Source: Thermoanaerobacterium thermosaccharolyticum DSM 571 (lineage in GTDB: Bacteria; Bacillota; Thermoanaerobacteria; Thermoanaerobacterales; Thermoanaerobacteraceae). From it: a stretch of 64,000 nucleotides of DNA. Where the stretch lies: the NCBI RefSeq assembly GCF_000145615.1, contig NC_014410.1, positions 310,001 through 374,000 of the forward strand, written 5' to 3'. Every line of letters starts with the position of its first letter. Position 1 is the first letter of the stretch. Below are positions 27,248 through 35,338 of the stretch, piece after piece. The notes below the pieces were generated by a model. It saw only the letters and a list, made by a program, of their open reading frames with translations, made no database searches and was not told the origin of the DNA. The position numbers and the translations under genes were made by a program.

Positions 27248-28102
27248 TTACAAATCTCTTTTTTCAAATTTCCTTACTCCGTAATACAGCAAAAAACAGA
27301 TATAGAAGGCGATGTACACAAACATAATAGGACTTGGCTGTGAGGTACCGCCAAAGGGTCCTTGTGCAAGAAAGCTTAAGCCTGTATTTTGAGTAAGAAG
27401 TTCTGCATTCATCTTTCTAAATATCACATCTGTAGGTAAAATTAAGCTTGTGATAATACCAACGTTTGAAAGACCTTGACTTGTTGCATCTGTGAAAAAT
27501 GATCCCATTTGTTCGAGAATGCCACCTATCATTGCAATACCGTATGTCATGACAGCTAAAACACCTGTATTTACAGTTGACATTATTGAACTTGAGGCGA
27601 TTACTAATGATAAAAGGACTACTGGACCAAGATCAAAAAAGAATAATGCACGGAAGACGTTTCCTAATCCTAAGTATACTTTCGTGCCAAAAGCGATATT
27701 AAGCCCTATTACTGAAAGAAACAACAATGTGCTGTATACAGTGATGATTATGCCAAGCCCTATAAATTTGCCAAGTACGTATTCATACCTCTTAAGAGGT
27801 TTATACAGTAAAGCGTATATAGAGCCACTTTCAACATCGCCTGATACGGCACCTACAGATGTAAGTACTATCAAAAATGCGATTATAAAATTTGAAAAGT
27901 AAAGCCCTGCGGAGAGAAGCTGTGATTCAAGTAAGATTTTGCCGATGTCTGGTACATTGCCTATAAAGGAACTGCTGCTATGAAAAGCTAAACTCAATCC
28001 ATAGCCATAAATAAAAAGATATCCTACTGTAAGCATTGCAATTAGGAGGAATGCACGCTTTTTGATCATCTCTTTAATGGTGTATTTAGTTATTGTCAGC
28101 AT
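27248..28102 (-). CDS. ABC transporter permease (ABC-2 type)
   Basis: A 284-residue membrane protein with six hydrophobic segments. It contains GAVSGDVESGSIYALLYKPLKR, the cytoplasmic loop typical of NatB/YtrC-like ABC-2 permeases. It overlaps the end of the ATPase gene by 7 bases. The substrate is unknown. Control by the ECF sigma factor suggests an envelope-stress or antimicrobial-peptide exporter. Confidence 0.88.
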   Translation of the reverse strand: MLTITKYTIKEMIKKRAFLLIAMLTVGYLFIYGYGLSLAFHSSSSFIGNVPDIGKILLESQLLSAGLYFSNFIIAFLIVLTSVGAVSGDVESGSIYALLYKPLKRYEYVLGKFIGLGIIITVYSTLLFLSVIGLNIAFGTKVYLGLGNVFRALFFFDLGPVVLLSLVIASSSIMSTVNTGVLAVMTYGIAMIGGILEQMGSFFTDATSQGLSNVGIITSLILPTDVIFRKMNAELLTQNTGLSFLAQGPFGGTSQPSPIMFVYIAFYICFLLYYGVRKFEKRDL

Positions 28103-29001
28103 ACATCCTCATCCTTTCCAACTATATTTATAAATAGATCTTCCAATGAACTTGTTTTTGAGTCCAATTGATACAGTTTTGCGCCGGAATCTACCACAAT
28201 TTTTGCGATCTCTGGAATACTGTCTTTATCTTTTACTTTAAATGTAAGTTTGCCATCTTTTAATACAATGTCATATGCTAACTTAGAAATCTTTTCGATT
28301 AATTCGCTATTATAATCTGATATAACCATTTCCACATAAGTGTTTTTACTTAATAGGTTTTTAAGCTTTCCTTCAGCTATTACATGCCCGTGGTTTATAA
28401 TTGCGACTTCATCGCAGATCATTTCGACTTCACTTAATAAGTGGCTGTTTAAAAATACTGTCTTGCCATCGTCTTTTAGTCTTTTTATTATCTCTCTAAC
28501 ATCTATTCTGCCAACAGGATCAAGGGCTGATGTGGGTTCATCTAAAAAGATTACTTTTGGATCATTTAAAAGTGCTATTGCAAGCCCTATCCTTTGTTGC
28601 ATACCTTTGCTGTAATTTTTTATTTTTTTATTTTCATGTCCTTTAAGCTTAACCAGATCAAGAAGTTCTTCAATTTTTTTATCTGGGTTTTTCATCTTGT
28701 ATAATTCTGCATGAAATTTCATCAATTCTTTTCCTGTCATCCAGTCGTAATACTTGAAGTTTTCAGGAAGAAATCCAATTTTTCTTTTTGATTCTATAGT
28801 GCCGATGGGAAAGCCATTAATCCAAGCAAAACCACAGGTGGGGTATAAAAGCCCCACCATAGTTTTTACAAATGTGCTTTTTCCGGCACCGTTTGGGCCG
28901 AGAAATCCAAAAACCATACCACTGTCGATTGAGATGTTTACATCTTTAAATCCGCCTTTACCATCAAACTGTTTTGTGAGATTCTGAGTCTCAAGTATCA
29001 T
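28096..29001 (-). CDS. ABC transporter ATP-binding protein
   Basis: A 301-residue ATPase. Walker A is GPNGAGKST (about 35-43), the signature is YSKGMQQRIGLA, Walker B is VIFLDEPTSALDP, and the H-loop is FLNSHLLSE. A C-terminal extension of about 80 residues is typical of BcrA/YtrB-like exporters. It starts 4 bases after the anti-sigma factor stop and overlaps the permease gene. Confidence 0.92.
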   Translation of the reverse strand: MILETQNLTKQFDGKGGFKDVNISIDSGMVFGFLGPNGAGKSTFVKTMVGLLYPTCGFAWINGFPIGTIESKRKIGFLPENFKYYDWMTGKELMKFHAELYKMKNPDKKIEELLDLVKLKGHENKKIKNYSKGMQQRIGLAIALLNDPKVIFLDEPTSALDPVGRIDVREIIKRLKDDGKTVFLNSHLLSEVEMICDEVAIINHGHVIAEGKLKNLLSKNTYVEMVISDYNSELIEKISKLAYDIVLKDGKLTFKVKDKDSIPEIAKIVVDSGAKLYQLDSKTSSLEDLFINIVGKDEDVC

Positions 29002-29005
29002 TTCA

Positions 29006-30148
29006 TCACCTCATTGATTCTGCTATTTTTATAAGCTCGTCTGGTGAAATATTGTTTCCGCTGAATAAATATATTACACCATTATCATTTATTGCAAGAT
29101 TTGAATATACTTCTAAAATATCAGAACCTTGGAATTTTTTTGATATTACAATTCCTTTACTGCCGTTTATAGTAACGTCTTTTATATCATCTGTATCTGA
29201 CACAGGAAATGGTATTGTGGTTTTCCAGTCTTTTATGCTGGCTATTTGATTTCGAATGTCGTCTGGAATGAATGGCATATTTATGACAGCATCTCTTACT
29301 TTTTCAATATCGACACCATCTGGTACGATTATCTCAGGGGCTTTCATTATATCAAGTCCGTAGCTTATATTTTTTGGAGAATCTGATTCATTTTTATCTG
29401 TAGAAGATATATGCACGCTATTGCCTAAAATTATTTTAAATGTCTTTTCATTTAAGTTTTCTGGCAGCAGCTTATTTCCTCCAAATGTCTTTATGAGGTT
29501 GTTTATCTTATCTACATTTAATTTAAATTCAACAGTTTGACCTTTTTCCACATAAATGCTGTCTCTTAATTTGAAGTTGTCCACATCTTGAGGAATTTTA
29601 AAATTGTAGCCAACATATGACTTTATTTTATCCAAGTTGTTTTTGCTGAATTCTTTGGATGAACCATAGTCACCAATTACTTTAATATCACCGTACTGCT
29701 TTAGGTCGATTTCTTTATTTCCCGCTTGATAGAATTTATTTTTTATATCTTGTAAATCATCAGGTGTTATTGTTACAGCTTTAAAATTATTAAGTCTAAA
29801 CAAGCTTAAAATCTCGGCTTCTGCTTTTTGCACAGGAGGCAATGCCACAGATGCGATGATTACAGCTATCGCAGCGGCTGCTGCTATATATTTTTTGTAT
29901 TTTTTAAACATATGAAATACACCTCTTTCTTCTTTTTTAACCTTTTTATTTAGATTTTCCCACGCTTCATTGAGATCAATAGAACTCGTCTTTAAGGCTT
30001 TATCTAAAAAGCTATTTAAATTTTTAAGCTCATTAAGTTTGACTGAACACTTTTCGCATGTATCAAGATGCTTTTTTATCTGTTCTTTTAGTGATTCATC
30101 TATTTCACCGTCTAAGTATGATTGCAGCGTCCCTTCATCGAAGCACAT
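29006..30148 (-). CDS. anti-sigma factor with zinc-finger domain
   Basis: A 380-residue protein. The cytoplasmic N terminus has an anti-sigma zinc motif, H27-x3-C31-x2-C34 (KKHLDTCEKC), with an early C2. A membrane segment lies at about 87-105 (YIAAAAAIAVIIASVALP), and a large outer domain follows. It lies 3 bases after the sigma gene and should hold that sigma factor until the outer domain receives a signal. The outer domain is paralogous to the protein at 26199. Confidence 0.88.
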   Translation of the reverse strand: MCFDEGTLQSYLDGEIDESLKEQIKKHLDTCEKCSVKLNELKNLNSFLDKALKTSSIDLNEAWENLNKKVKKEERGVFHMFKKYKKYIAAAAAIAVIIASVALPPVQKAEAEILSLFRLNNFKAVTITPDDLQDIKNKFYQAGNKEIDLKQYGDIKVIGDYGSSKEFSKNNLDKIKSYVGYNFKIPQDVDNFKLRDSIYVEKGQTVEFKLNVDKINNLIKTFGGNKLLPENLNEKTFKIILGNSVHISSTDKNESDSPKNISYGLDIMKAPEIIVPDGVDIEKVRDAVINMPFIPDDIRNQIASIKDWKTTIPFPVSDTDDIKDVTINGSKGIVISKKFQGSDILEVYSNLAINDNGVIYLFSGNNISPDELIKIAESMR

Positions 30149-30151
30149 ATA

Positions 30152-30655
30152 CTACACCTCCTTTTCATAAAGCTCTTTAAATTTCTTATGGGCTCTTGCT
30201 ACTGTTGTTCCAACAGATGATTTTTTTATTCCAAGTGATATAGAAATTTCTTCATAATTGTAACCTGAGTGTTTCAGCACGAGACAAAGCATATCGCGTC
30301 TATCCATTTTAGACAAGACTTTTCTAACTTTGTCTATCTCTATTTTTTCAATTGCTATGTCCTCAGGTGATATCAAATCGTCATTAAACTGAGATACTTT
30401 TAATTCCCTTGACTTAAGGTTCTTTTCTGAGCGGATGAAGTTTAGTGCTTGATTAATAGCCACTTTCGACAACCAGCCTCCTATATTTTCATCGCTGTGG
30501 GGAGGGTTTTTAATTAACTTGATAAAAACTTCCTGTGCAATGTCTTGTGCATTGTCATCATCATTTATGATAAGAGCTATTTGTCGATAGATCTTAGAGT
30601 AGTATTTTTCAAAGATATCTTTGAATGAATCAAGTATTTTGAACACCTCCCACAT
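30152..30655 (-). CDS. ECF-type RNA polymerase sigma factor
   Basis: About 167 residues. Region 2 spans YYSKIYRQIALIINDDDNAQ to DIAQEVFIKLIKN, and region 4 contains HSGYNYEEISISLGIKKSSV. The start is unsettled. The frame extends to 30679 and ATG 30653-30655 is in frame, but the best ribosome binding site, GGAGGTG, lies inside the frame (30644-30650) and points to an ATA codon at 30635-30637 or to the GTG within it. It heads an operon of sigma, anti-sigma, ABC ATPase, permease and anti-sigma-like protein. Confidence 0.88.
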   Translation of the reverse strand: MWEVFKILDSFKDIFEKYYSKIYRQIALIINDDDNAQDIAQEVFIKLIKNPPHSDENIGGWLSKVAINQALNFIRSEKNLKSRELKVSQFNDDLISPEDIAIEKIEIDKVRKVLSKMDRRDMLCLVLKHSGYNYEEISISLGIKKSSVGTTVARAHKKFKELYEKEV

Positions 30656-30912
30656 GAGACTTACACTATATAAACACATCAGAGGTTAATTTTGTGACAT
30701 AAAAAATTAGTACTTTTGGGCAGTTGACAAATTTATGTAATAGTCTATTATAGTTATTAAGAGAATTACCGGTAAGCTCTCGGGCATCAAAAGTAAAGTC
30801 AAACAATGCATTAAAGATTTAAGAAAACCTTCAAAATACAATTATTATAATACTTGCAATTTGATTTTCAAAATGTTTTTTTGCGCAATAAGTATAAAGC
30901 TTTATAGTCTAA

Positions 30913-31203
30913 ATGCGCATAAGCAATGACGCAAGTATTCCAGACACAGCCGTTGTACAGTATATACAGATCGACAGTACTGGTGTTGGAAGTTGGTCAG
31001 GACAGCATAAGTACATTTATTCACCACAGACACGAGTTCGATATGAAACTTATCCAGGATTGGATTATGTTCTAAATATTCCCGAAAATACTTTATCTGT
31101 AAAACAACAATGGGGTATTTCAACTGGAATAGAACATCTTTTTACTCCAACCGCAAAATGGACTCCGAATATTTATTTCGCGTATAAATATATTATTCAA
31201 TAA
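30913..31203 (+). pseudogene. C-terminal remnant of an unknown, probably secreted protein
   Basis: A frame of up to 96 codons with good protein character (VVQYIQIDSTGVGSWSGQHK, later YPGLDYVLNIPENTLSVKQQ) but no ribosome binding site and a stop just before the first ATG. It looks like the end of a gene whose front part is missing. The surrounding 30680-30912 and 31204-31350 show no other gene. Confidence 0.4.
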
Positions 31204-31365
31204 CGGTGTAGGTATTTACGCTAATGTGCCGATATATAAAATGCGGTGTAAATCGCACTAAAAATATAAAAAATCAAATAAAAACAAAAATATATTTGTG
31301 TAAGATGAGGATATATTGTTTAAATAATATGGTTTATTCCTTTAAAAAATATGGAGGTGAACGTT

Positions 31366-32094
31366 TTGAGGGTAGAAGCTTATAATACGTATGCGTCAAT
31401 AATTTATCAAGGCAATAAAGTTAACAAAAGAATGCCTAACTTTACGCCACAAGACAATTTATATGCAGAGAGCCTAAACGACGAATCTAAACAGCTTAAA
31501 AATGTATATTACGATGTGAGTGAATTTAATCCTTTGAATTTTTTAGGTACAGCATATATAAGTTCAAAAGCTATTGAATCAGTACAAGTTCAAGAAAATT
31601 CTATTAACTTAACACCCGGAACCACAGTAAGCCTTGGTGAATATTCTGGGCAGGATGTTGTACTGCATGTTGGTGATAGTTCTATTAGCATGTTTTGGGG
31701 TTCAAATCCGATAGGCACTGATTATAGCAAAAGAATCACGGATTATATAAATCAGATGATAAATTATGCTGTTGATAAATACGGATTCCCTGACATGTCA
31801 AAATTAACGAAAGAACAAGTCGCTCAACTTTGGAAAGTTGAAAAGAATCAACAAAATGTTATATATAAATTAGGGGGACCAGAAGAATATGATTATTTAA
31901 CCAAAATAGGCGGTGCAGTAGACTGCTTAATACGTGTAGCGAATGGCCAAATGCCAATAGCTTCGTTAAGTCATGACGTGTATGAAAAAATCAAAACAGG
32001 TTTGGATAAAATGGGGATAGATACTTCAAGACCATTTTATGTTAATGGACAGAAATTTGTATTTTCAGATGACGGAGTTTTGAGATATGCTTAA
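31366..32094 (+). CDS. hypothetical protein
   Basis: About 242 residues. The start is placed at TTG 31366 because GGAGGTG (31352-31358) is then at correct distance; the longer frame from ATG 31351 would contain its own ribosome binding site. The product has no signal peptide or membrane segment. It has a Tyr-rich N terminus (AYNTYASIIYQGN), a central beta-rich part (TPGTTVSLGEYSGQDVVLHV) and a C-terminal helical part ending VNGQKFVFSDDGVLRY. Related proteins occur in spore-formers, but I know no function. A terminator follows. Confidence 0.7.
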   Translation: MRVEAYNTYASIIYQGNKVNKRMPNFTPQDNLYAESLNDESKQLKNVYYDVSEFNPLNFLGTAYISSKAIESVQVQENSINLTPGTTVSLGEYSGQDVVLHVGDSSISMFWGSNPIGTDYSKRITDYINQMINYAVDKYGFPDMSKLTKEQVAQLWKVEKNQQNVIYKLGGPEEYDYLTKIGGAVDCLIRVANGQMPIASLSHDVYEKIKTGLDKMGIDTSRPFYVNGQKFVFSDDGVLRYA

Positions 32095-32110
32095 CATATA
32101 CTTTGTAGGA

Positions 32111-32141
32111 AAAGCCTGACGGATGCCGTTGGGCTTTTTTT
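32111..32141 (+). terminator. intrinsic terminator
   Basis: AGCCTGACGG pairs with CCGTTGGGCT (two wobble pairs) and is followed by seven T. Confidence 0.75.
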
Positions 32142-32232
32142 ATCACTACAAACACTATCCCCTACCCAAACATATAATGTATTGTACTTCTATTTGTAAT
32201 ATGTTCTTTTTAAATTTGCCTATATTATATCA

Positions 32233-33597
32233 TTAATTGTTTAAACTATGAAGCGGTGCAGGGATTCTTCCGCCTCTTTCTATGAAATCTTTTGGCGAGA
32301 AGCTGTTTACTTTCATAACAGGCGCATGGCCTAAAAGTCCGCCAAATTCTACGTAGTCACCTTCTTTTTTGCCGGGAGCTGGAATGATTCTTACAGCAGT
32401 CGTCTTTTTGTTTATCATTCCTATTGCCATTTCGTCGGCTATTATGGCTGATATGGTCTCGTAAGGAGTATCACCAGGAATTGCTATCATGTCAAGGCCT
32501 ACAGAGCATACGCACGTCATGGCTTCAAGTTTTTCTAGTGATAAGGCACCTGCTTCAACAGCTTCTATCATTCCGGCATCTTCGCTTACAGGTATGAATG
32601 CACCGCTTAAACCTCCAACGTATGATGATGCCATGACACCGCCTTTTTTTACAGCGTCGTTTAAAAGGGCTAGTGCCGCTGTAGTTCCATGTGAACCGCA
32701 TTTTGAAAGTCCCATAGATTCTAATATGTTTGCTATACTATCACCTATTTCAGGTGTCGGTGCTAGAGACAAATCAAGTATACCAAATGATGTGCCTAAT
32801 TTTTTTGCTGCAAGGCGTCCTATCAATTCACCGGCTCGAGTAATCTTAAATGACGTCTTTTTTATAGTCTCAGATATTTGGCCAAAATCGGCATCTTTCG
32901 GAAGCTTTGAAAGTGCTGCTAATACTACACCTGGTCCGCTTACACCTACGTTTATGACACATTCACCTTCGCCGACGCCATGAAAAGCGCCTGCCATGAA
33001 TGGGTTATCTTCTGGTGCGTTGCAAAACACTACAAGTTTTGCAGCACCTATACCGTCATTTTCTTTTGTAAGCTCTGCTGTATCCTTTATTATTTTCCCC
33101 ATCAAAGCTACTGCATCCATGTTTATGCCTGCTTTAGTCGTTGCTACATTTACAGATGAGCAAACTCTTTCTGTCTCACTAAGTACCTGCGGAATTGAAT
33201 TTATAAGGTTTAGGTCGCCATCTGTAAATCCTTTATGTACTAAAGCTGAGTATCCGCCGATAAAGTTTACTCCCACGTTCTTTGCTGCTTTATCAAGAGA
33301 TGATGCTATCAATATAAAGTCTTCTTTCTTAATATTATCCGCCACGATGGCGATAGGCGTTACAGATATACGCTTATTGACAATCGGTATTCCGAATTCA
33401 GATTCTAATTCCTCTGCTACTTTTACTAGATTTTCAGCCTTTTTCGTAATTTTATCATAAATCTTTTTAGATATTACATTTGCATTTTCACCTGAACAAT
33501 CTCTGAGATTGATTCCCATGGTTATGGTCCTGATGTCAAGTTTTTCCGATTGAACCATTCTAATAGTTTCTTCTATTTCTTCAAAAGCAAACCCCAT
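32233..33597 (-). CDS. PFL-family protein, UPF0210 (DUF711)
   Basis: A 454-residue cytoplasmic protein of the UPF0210 family, related in fold to pyruvate formate-lyase-type proteins but without a known reaction. Typical stretches are [13 protein letters not shown] near the N terminus, [12 protein letters not shown] in the middle and [14 protein letters not shown] toward the end. In Firmicutes it is nearly always coupled to a small ACT-domain protein, as here (34 bases upstream). The pair is thought to sense an amino acid. Confidence 0.9.
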   Translation of the reverse strand: MGFAFEEIEETIRMVQSEKLDIRTITMGINLRDCSGENANVISKKIYDKITKKAENLVKVAEELESEFGIPIVNKRISVTPIAIVADNIKKEDFILIASSLDKAAKNVGVNFIGGYSALVHKGFTDGDLNLINSIPQVLSETERVCSSVNVATTKAGINMDAVALMGKIIKDTAELTKENDGIGAAKLVVFCNAPEDNPFMAGAFHGVGEGECVINVGVSGPGVVLAALSKLPKDADFGQISETIKKTSFKITRAGELIGRLAAKKLGTSFGILDLSLAPTPEIGDSIANILESMGLSKCGSHGTTAALALLNDAVKKGGVMASSYVGGLSGAFIPVSEDAGMIEAVEAGALSLEKLEAMTCVCSVGLDMIAIPGDTPYETISAIIADEMAIGMINKKTTAVRIIPAPGKKEGDYVEFGGLLGHAPVMKVNSFSPKDFIERGGRIPAPLHSLNN

Positions 33598-33631
33598 TTT
33601 TAATCATTCCTTTCAGCTAAAACAATTAAGT

Positions 33632-33910
33632 TTATAATCTGTGCATAGCTCTAAATATGTCTTCTTTCTGAATGTCGATTTTAACTCCCAGTCTTTCGCC
33701 TAAATTTTTAAGATCTTCTTTTAAGTTGTTAAAGCCATTTATAGAATTTTTAATATCAACTATCATGATCATTGTAAAAATATCTTTTAAAATAGTTTGG
33801 CTGATGTCTAAGATATTGATGTTGCTTTCTGCTAATAATTTGGATACATTATAAATTATTCCTACTCTGTCTACGCCGATAACGGATATTATGGCTTTTT
33901 GTTCATCCAT
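33632..33910 (-). CDS. ACT-domain protein, UPF0237
   Basis: A 92-residue single ACT domain (AIISVIGVDRVGIIYNVSKL, then DIFTMIMIVDI). ATG at 33910 is preferred to the upstream ATG of the longer frame because GGAGGGAG precedes it. It is the standard partner of the UPF0210 gene that follows and presumably binds an amino acid. Confidence 0.9.
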   Translation of the reverse strand: MDEQKAIISVIGVDRVGIIYNVSKLLAESNINILDISQTILKDIFTMIMIVDIKNSINGFNNLKEDLKNLGERLGVKIDIQKEDIFRAMHRL

Positions 33911-33999
33911 AAAAAACACTCCCTCCACGTTTGTACATAGTATACTATATGATAAAATTGCATGCAATACATAGATGATAATAAAATCTCAAAGGAAAT

Positions 34000-34027
34000 T
34001 AGGTGGGTAATGGAGCACTTACCCACC
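34000..34027 (-). terminator. terminator-like hairpin
   Basis: AGGTGGGTAA and TTACCCACCT form a perfect 10-bp stem just after the stop of the gene at 34033. The T run is short. Confidence 0.6.
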
Positions 34028-34032
34028 TTTGA

Positions 34033-34353
34033 TTAGTTCTGGATTATGTTTGTAGCACCACACTGCTCCATTGCTTCTCTTATTTTTGATAATTCTTTCT
34101 TAGGTGCTTCAACTGTTATTAATATTCCTGAATCAACATCATCGAGGTAAAAATCAGTATAGGGTCTTCTTTCGCCGAAACCTTCTCTTTCAGACTTTAT
34201 ATCAACAACGTTGTCAACCATAAAGTCCATATCTTGTACAGATTTTTTCATATCTGTTATTATCATATCATTTCTGTCAAAGCCCATTTTTTTCAATGTA
34301 TCAACTAATGCTCCTGCCATATCTTGTGTAGGTAAAACTGCGGTTATTTTCAT
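34033..34353 (-). CDS. hypothetical protein, ferredoxin-like fold
   Basis: A 106-residue acidic protein (MKITAVLPTQDMAGALVDTL at the start, GILITVEAPKKELSKIREAM near the end). The two beta-alpha-beta halves look like the general-stress GsmA/YflT or ACT-like ferredoxin fold. GGAGGTG precedes ATG 34353. There is no operon partner on its strand. The family is not known to me. Confidence 0.65.
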   Translation of the reverse strand: MKITAVLPTQDMAGALVDTLKKMGFDRNDMIITDMKKSVQDMDFMVDNVVDIKSEREGFGERRPYTDFYLDDVDSGILITVEAPKKELSKIREAMEQCGATNIIQN

Positions 34354-34458
34354 AAAAACACCTCCAAATTCTAATATTCCACATAATCAATTTATTATAA
34401 AGAGATTAGTTAAATATGTTAAAAGAGTTTTTATATTTACTTTGATAATCTTATGTGG

Positions 34459-34494
34459 TATACTATTTTTAAAGTACCACCCCCTATATAGGGG
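34459..34494 (+). promoter_or_regulatory. extended -10 promoter with a 14-bp palindromic operator
   Basis: TGGTATACT gives an extended -10 box (TATACT at 34459-34464). CCCCTATATAGGGG at 34481-34494 is a perfect palindrome just past the predicted start site. C-run/AT/G-run dyads of this kind resemble CsoR-family metal-sensor operators, but no such regulator is encoded here. It would control the methyltransferase-peptide-maturase operon. Confidence 0.5.
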
Positions 34495-34527
34495 ATATGT
34501 AAAGCTGTTATAAAGGGCGGTGAAATA

Positions 34528-35157
34528 GTGGACGCAAAGGAAAACATCATAAATAGATATGAAAAATTAGCGGAGGAAGAAGATAATTTAAGCTGTGGTG
34601 GCAAGAATATCGTGCTGGCCGAATTAAAAGAAGGTGAGAATGTCCTTGATCTAGGGTGCGGAAGAGGCAATGATATTCTCAATGCTGCAAAGACTATAGG
34701 CGAAAAAGGCATTGCCGTGGGACTAGATCTTACTAAGAGAATGATTGAAAAAGCGGAAAAAAACAGAGAAAAGTTGAACATAAAAAATGTTGAATTTATT
34801 GTAGGCGACGTAGAAAATATACCGCTTCAAGACGGAAAATTTGACGTTGTCATAAGCGATTGTGTTATAAATCATGCAAAAGACAAGGAGAAGGTTTATA
34901 GGGAAATATACAGGGTGTTAAAAGACGGTGGAAGGTTTGTTGTTTCTGATGTAGTGTCGATTGACAGACTTCCTGAGGAAATCGTAAATGACCCTGATGC
35001 GTGGGCAGACTGTTTCGGCGGTGCGATACTGGAGGAAGATTATATTAAAGCTATAAAGAATGCCGGTTTTAAAGATGTCCAATATCTGAAAAGGCGAGAA
35101 TACAAGAAAAATGGATATCTTGTTGCTAGCATAACTATTAAGGGATTTAAGAGATGA
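34528..35157 (+). CDS. ArsM-like SAM-dependent methyltransferase
   Basis: A 209-residue class I methyltransferase. Motif I is VLDLGCGRGND (about 39-49), motif II acidic end is GLDLT, and SDCVINH and DCFGGAILEEDYIKAIKNAGF follow the arsenite methyltransferase pattern. Cysteines C23, C44, C112 and C162 include the two in CVIN and C-x-GA contexts used for As(III) binding in ArsM. GTG at 34528 is the start; its ribosome binding site is weak. A 35-residue Cys-rich peptide gene begins 26 bases downstream, so it may methylate arsenic or the modified peptide. No arsR or arsenite pump is nearby. Confidence 0.8.
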   Translation: MDAKENIINRYEKLAEEEDNLSCGGKNIVLAELKEGENVLDLGCGRGNDILNAAKTIGEKGIAVGLDLTKRMIEKAEKNREKLNIKNVEFIVGDVENIPLQDGKFDVVISDCVINHAKDKEKVYREIYRVLKDGGRFVVSDVVSIDRLPEEIVNDPDAWADCFGGAILEEDYIKAIKNAGFKDVQYLKRREYKKNGYLVASITIKGFKR

Positions 35158-35183
35158 CAATCCATTAAAAGGAGGTGATTTAG

Positions 35184-35291
35184 GTGAAAGCTGTAACAAA
35201 TAAGAATGCTAATTGCTGCACAACACAGAATAGCAGTGTTGCACAATGCTGCTCAAAGTCATCAAAGCTGGTTGTAGGCTGCCATGACTAA
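35184..35291 (+). CDS. candidate Cys-rich RiPP precursor peptide
   Basis: A 35-residue peptide from GTG 35184 with a very strong AAAGGAGGTGA. It is Asn/Ser/Thr/Lys-rich and has five cysteines, C11 C12, C22 C23 and C33. This is CC-X9-CC-X9-C, an exact 11-residue repeat, ending GCHD. The radical SAM/SPASM gene directly follows after a hairpin. SPASM enzymes commonly join Cys sulfur to carbon atoms in such peptides. It differs from the universal clostridial SCIFF peptide, which has six cysteines in about 45 residues. No conserved leader is recognisable beyond the first ten residues. Confidence 0.75.
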   Translation: MKAVTNKNANCCTTQNSSVAQCCSKSSKLVVGCHD

Positions 35292-35296
35292 AAAAA

Positions 35297-35319
35297 ATGC
35301 GGTAGTTTACCTACCGCAT
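35297..35319 (+). terminator. hairpin between precursor and maturase genes
   Basis: ATGCGGTAG and CTACCGCAT form a perfect 9-bp stem around TTTAC with no T run. Such elements between a precursor and its enzyme often give partial termination or mRNA protection, so that peptide is made in excess. Confidence 0.6.
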
Positions 35320-35338
35320 AAATTAAGGAGTGATTTTA

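Noticed and set aside
32233-33597. Pyruvate formate-lyase
   Set aside because: The glycyl-radical motif and active-site cysteines are missing. It is a UPF0210 protein.
35184-35291. SCIFF peptide identity
   Set aside because: SCIFF has six cysteines in about 45 residues in another spacing. This peptide has five in 35 with paired Cys.
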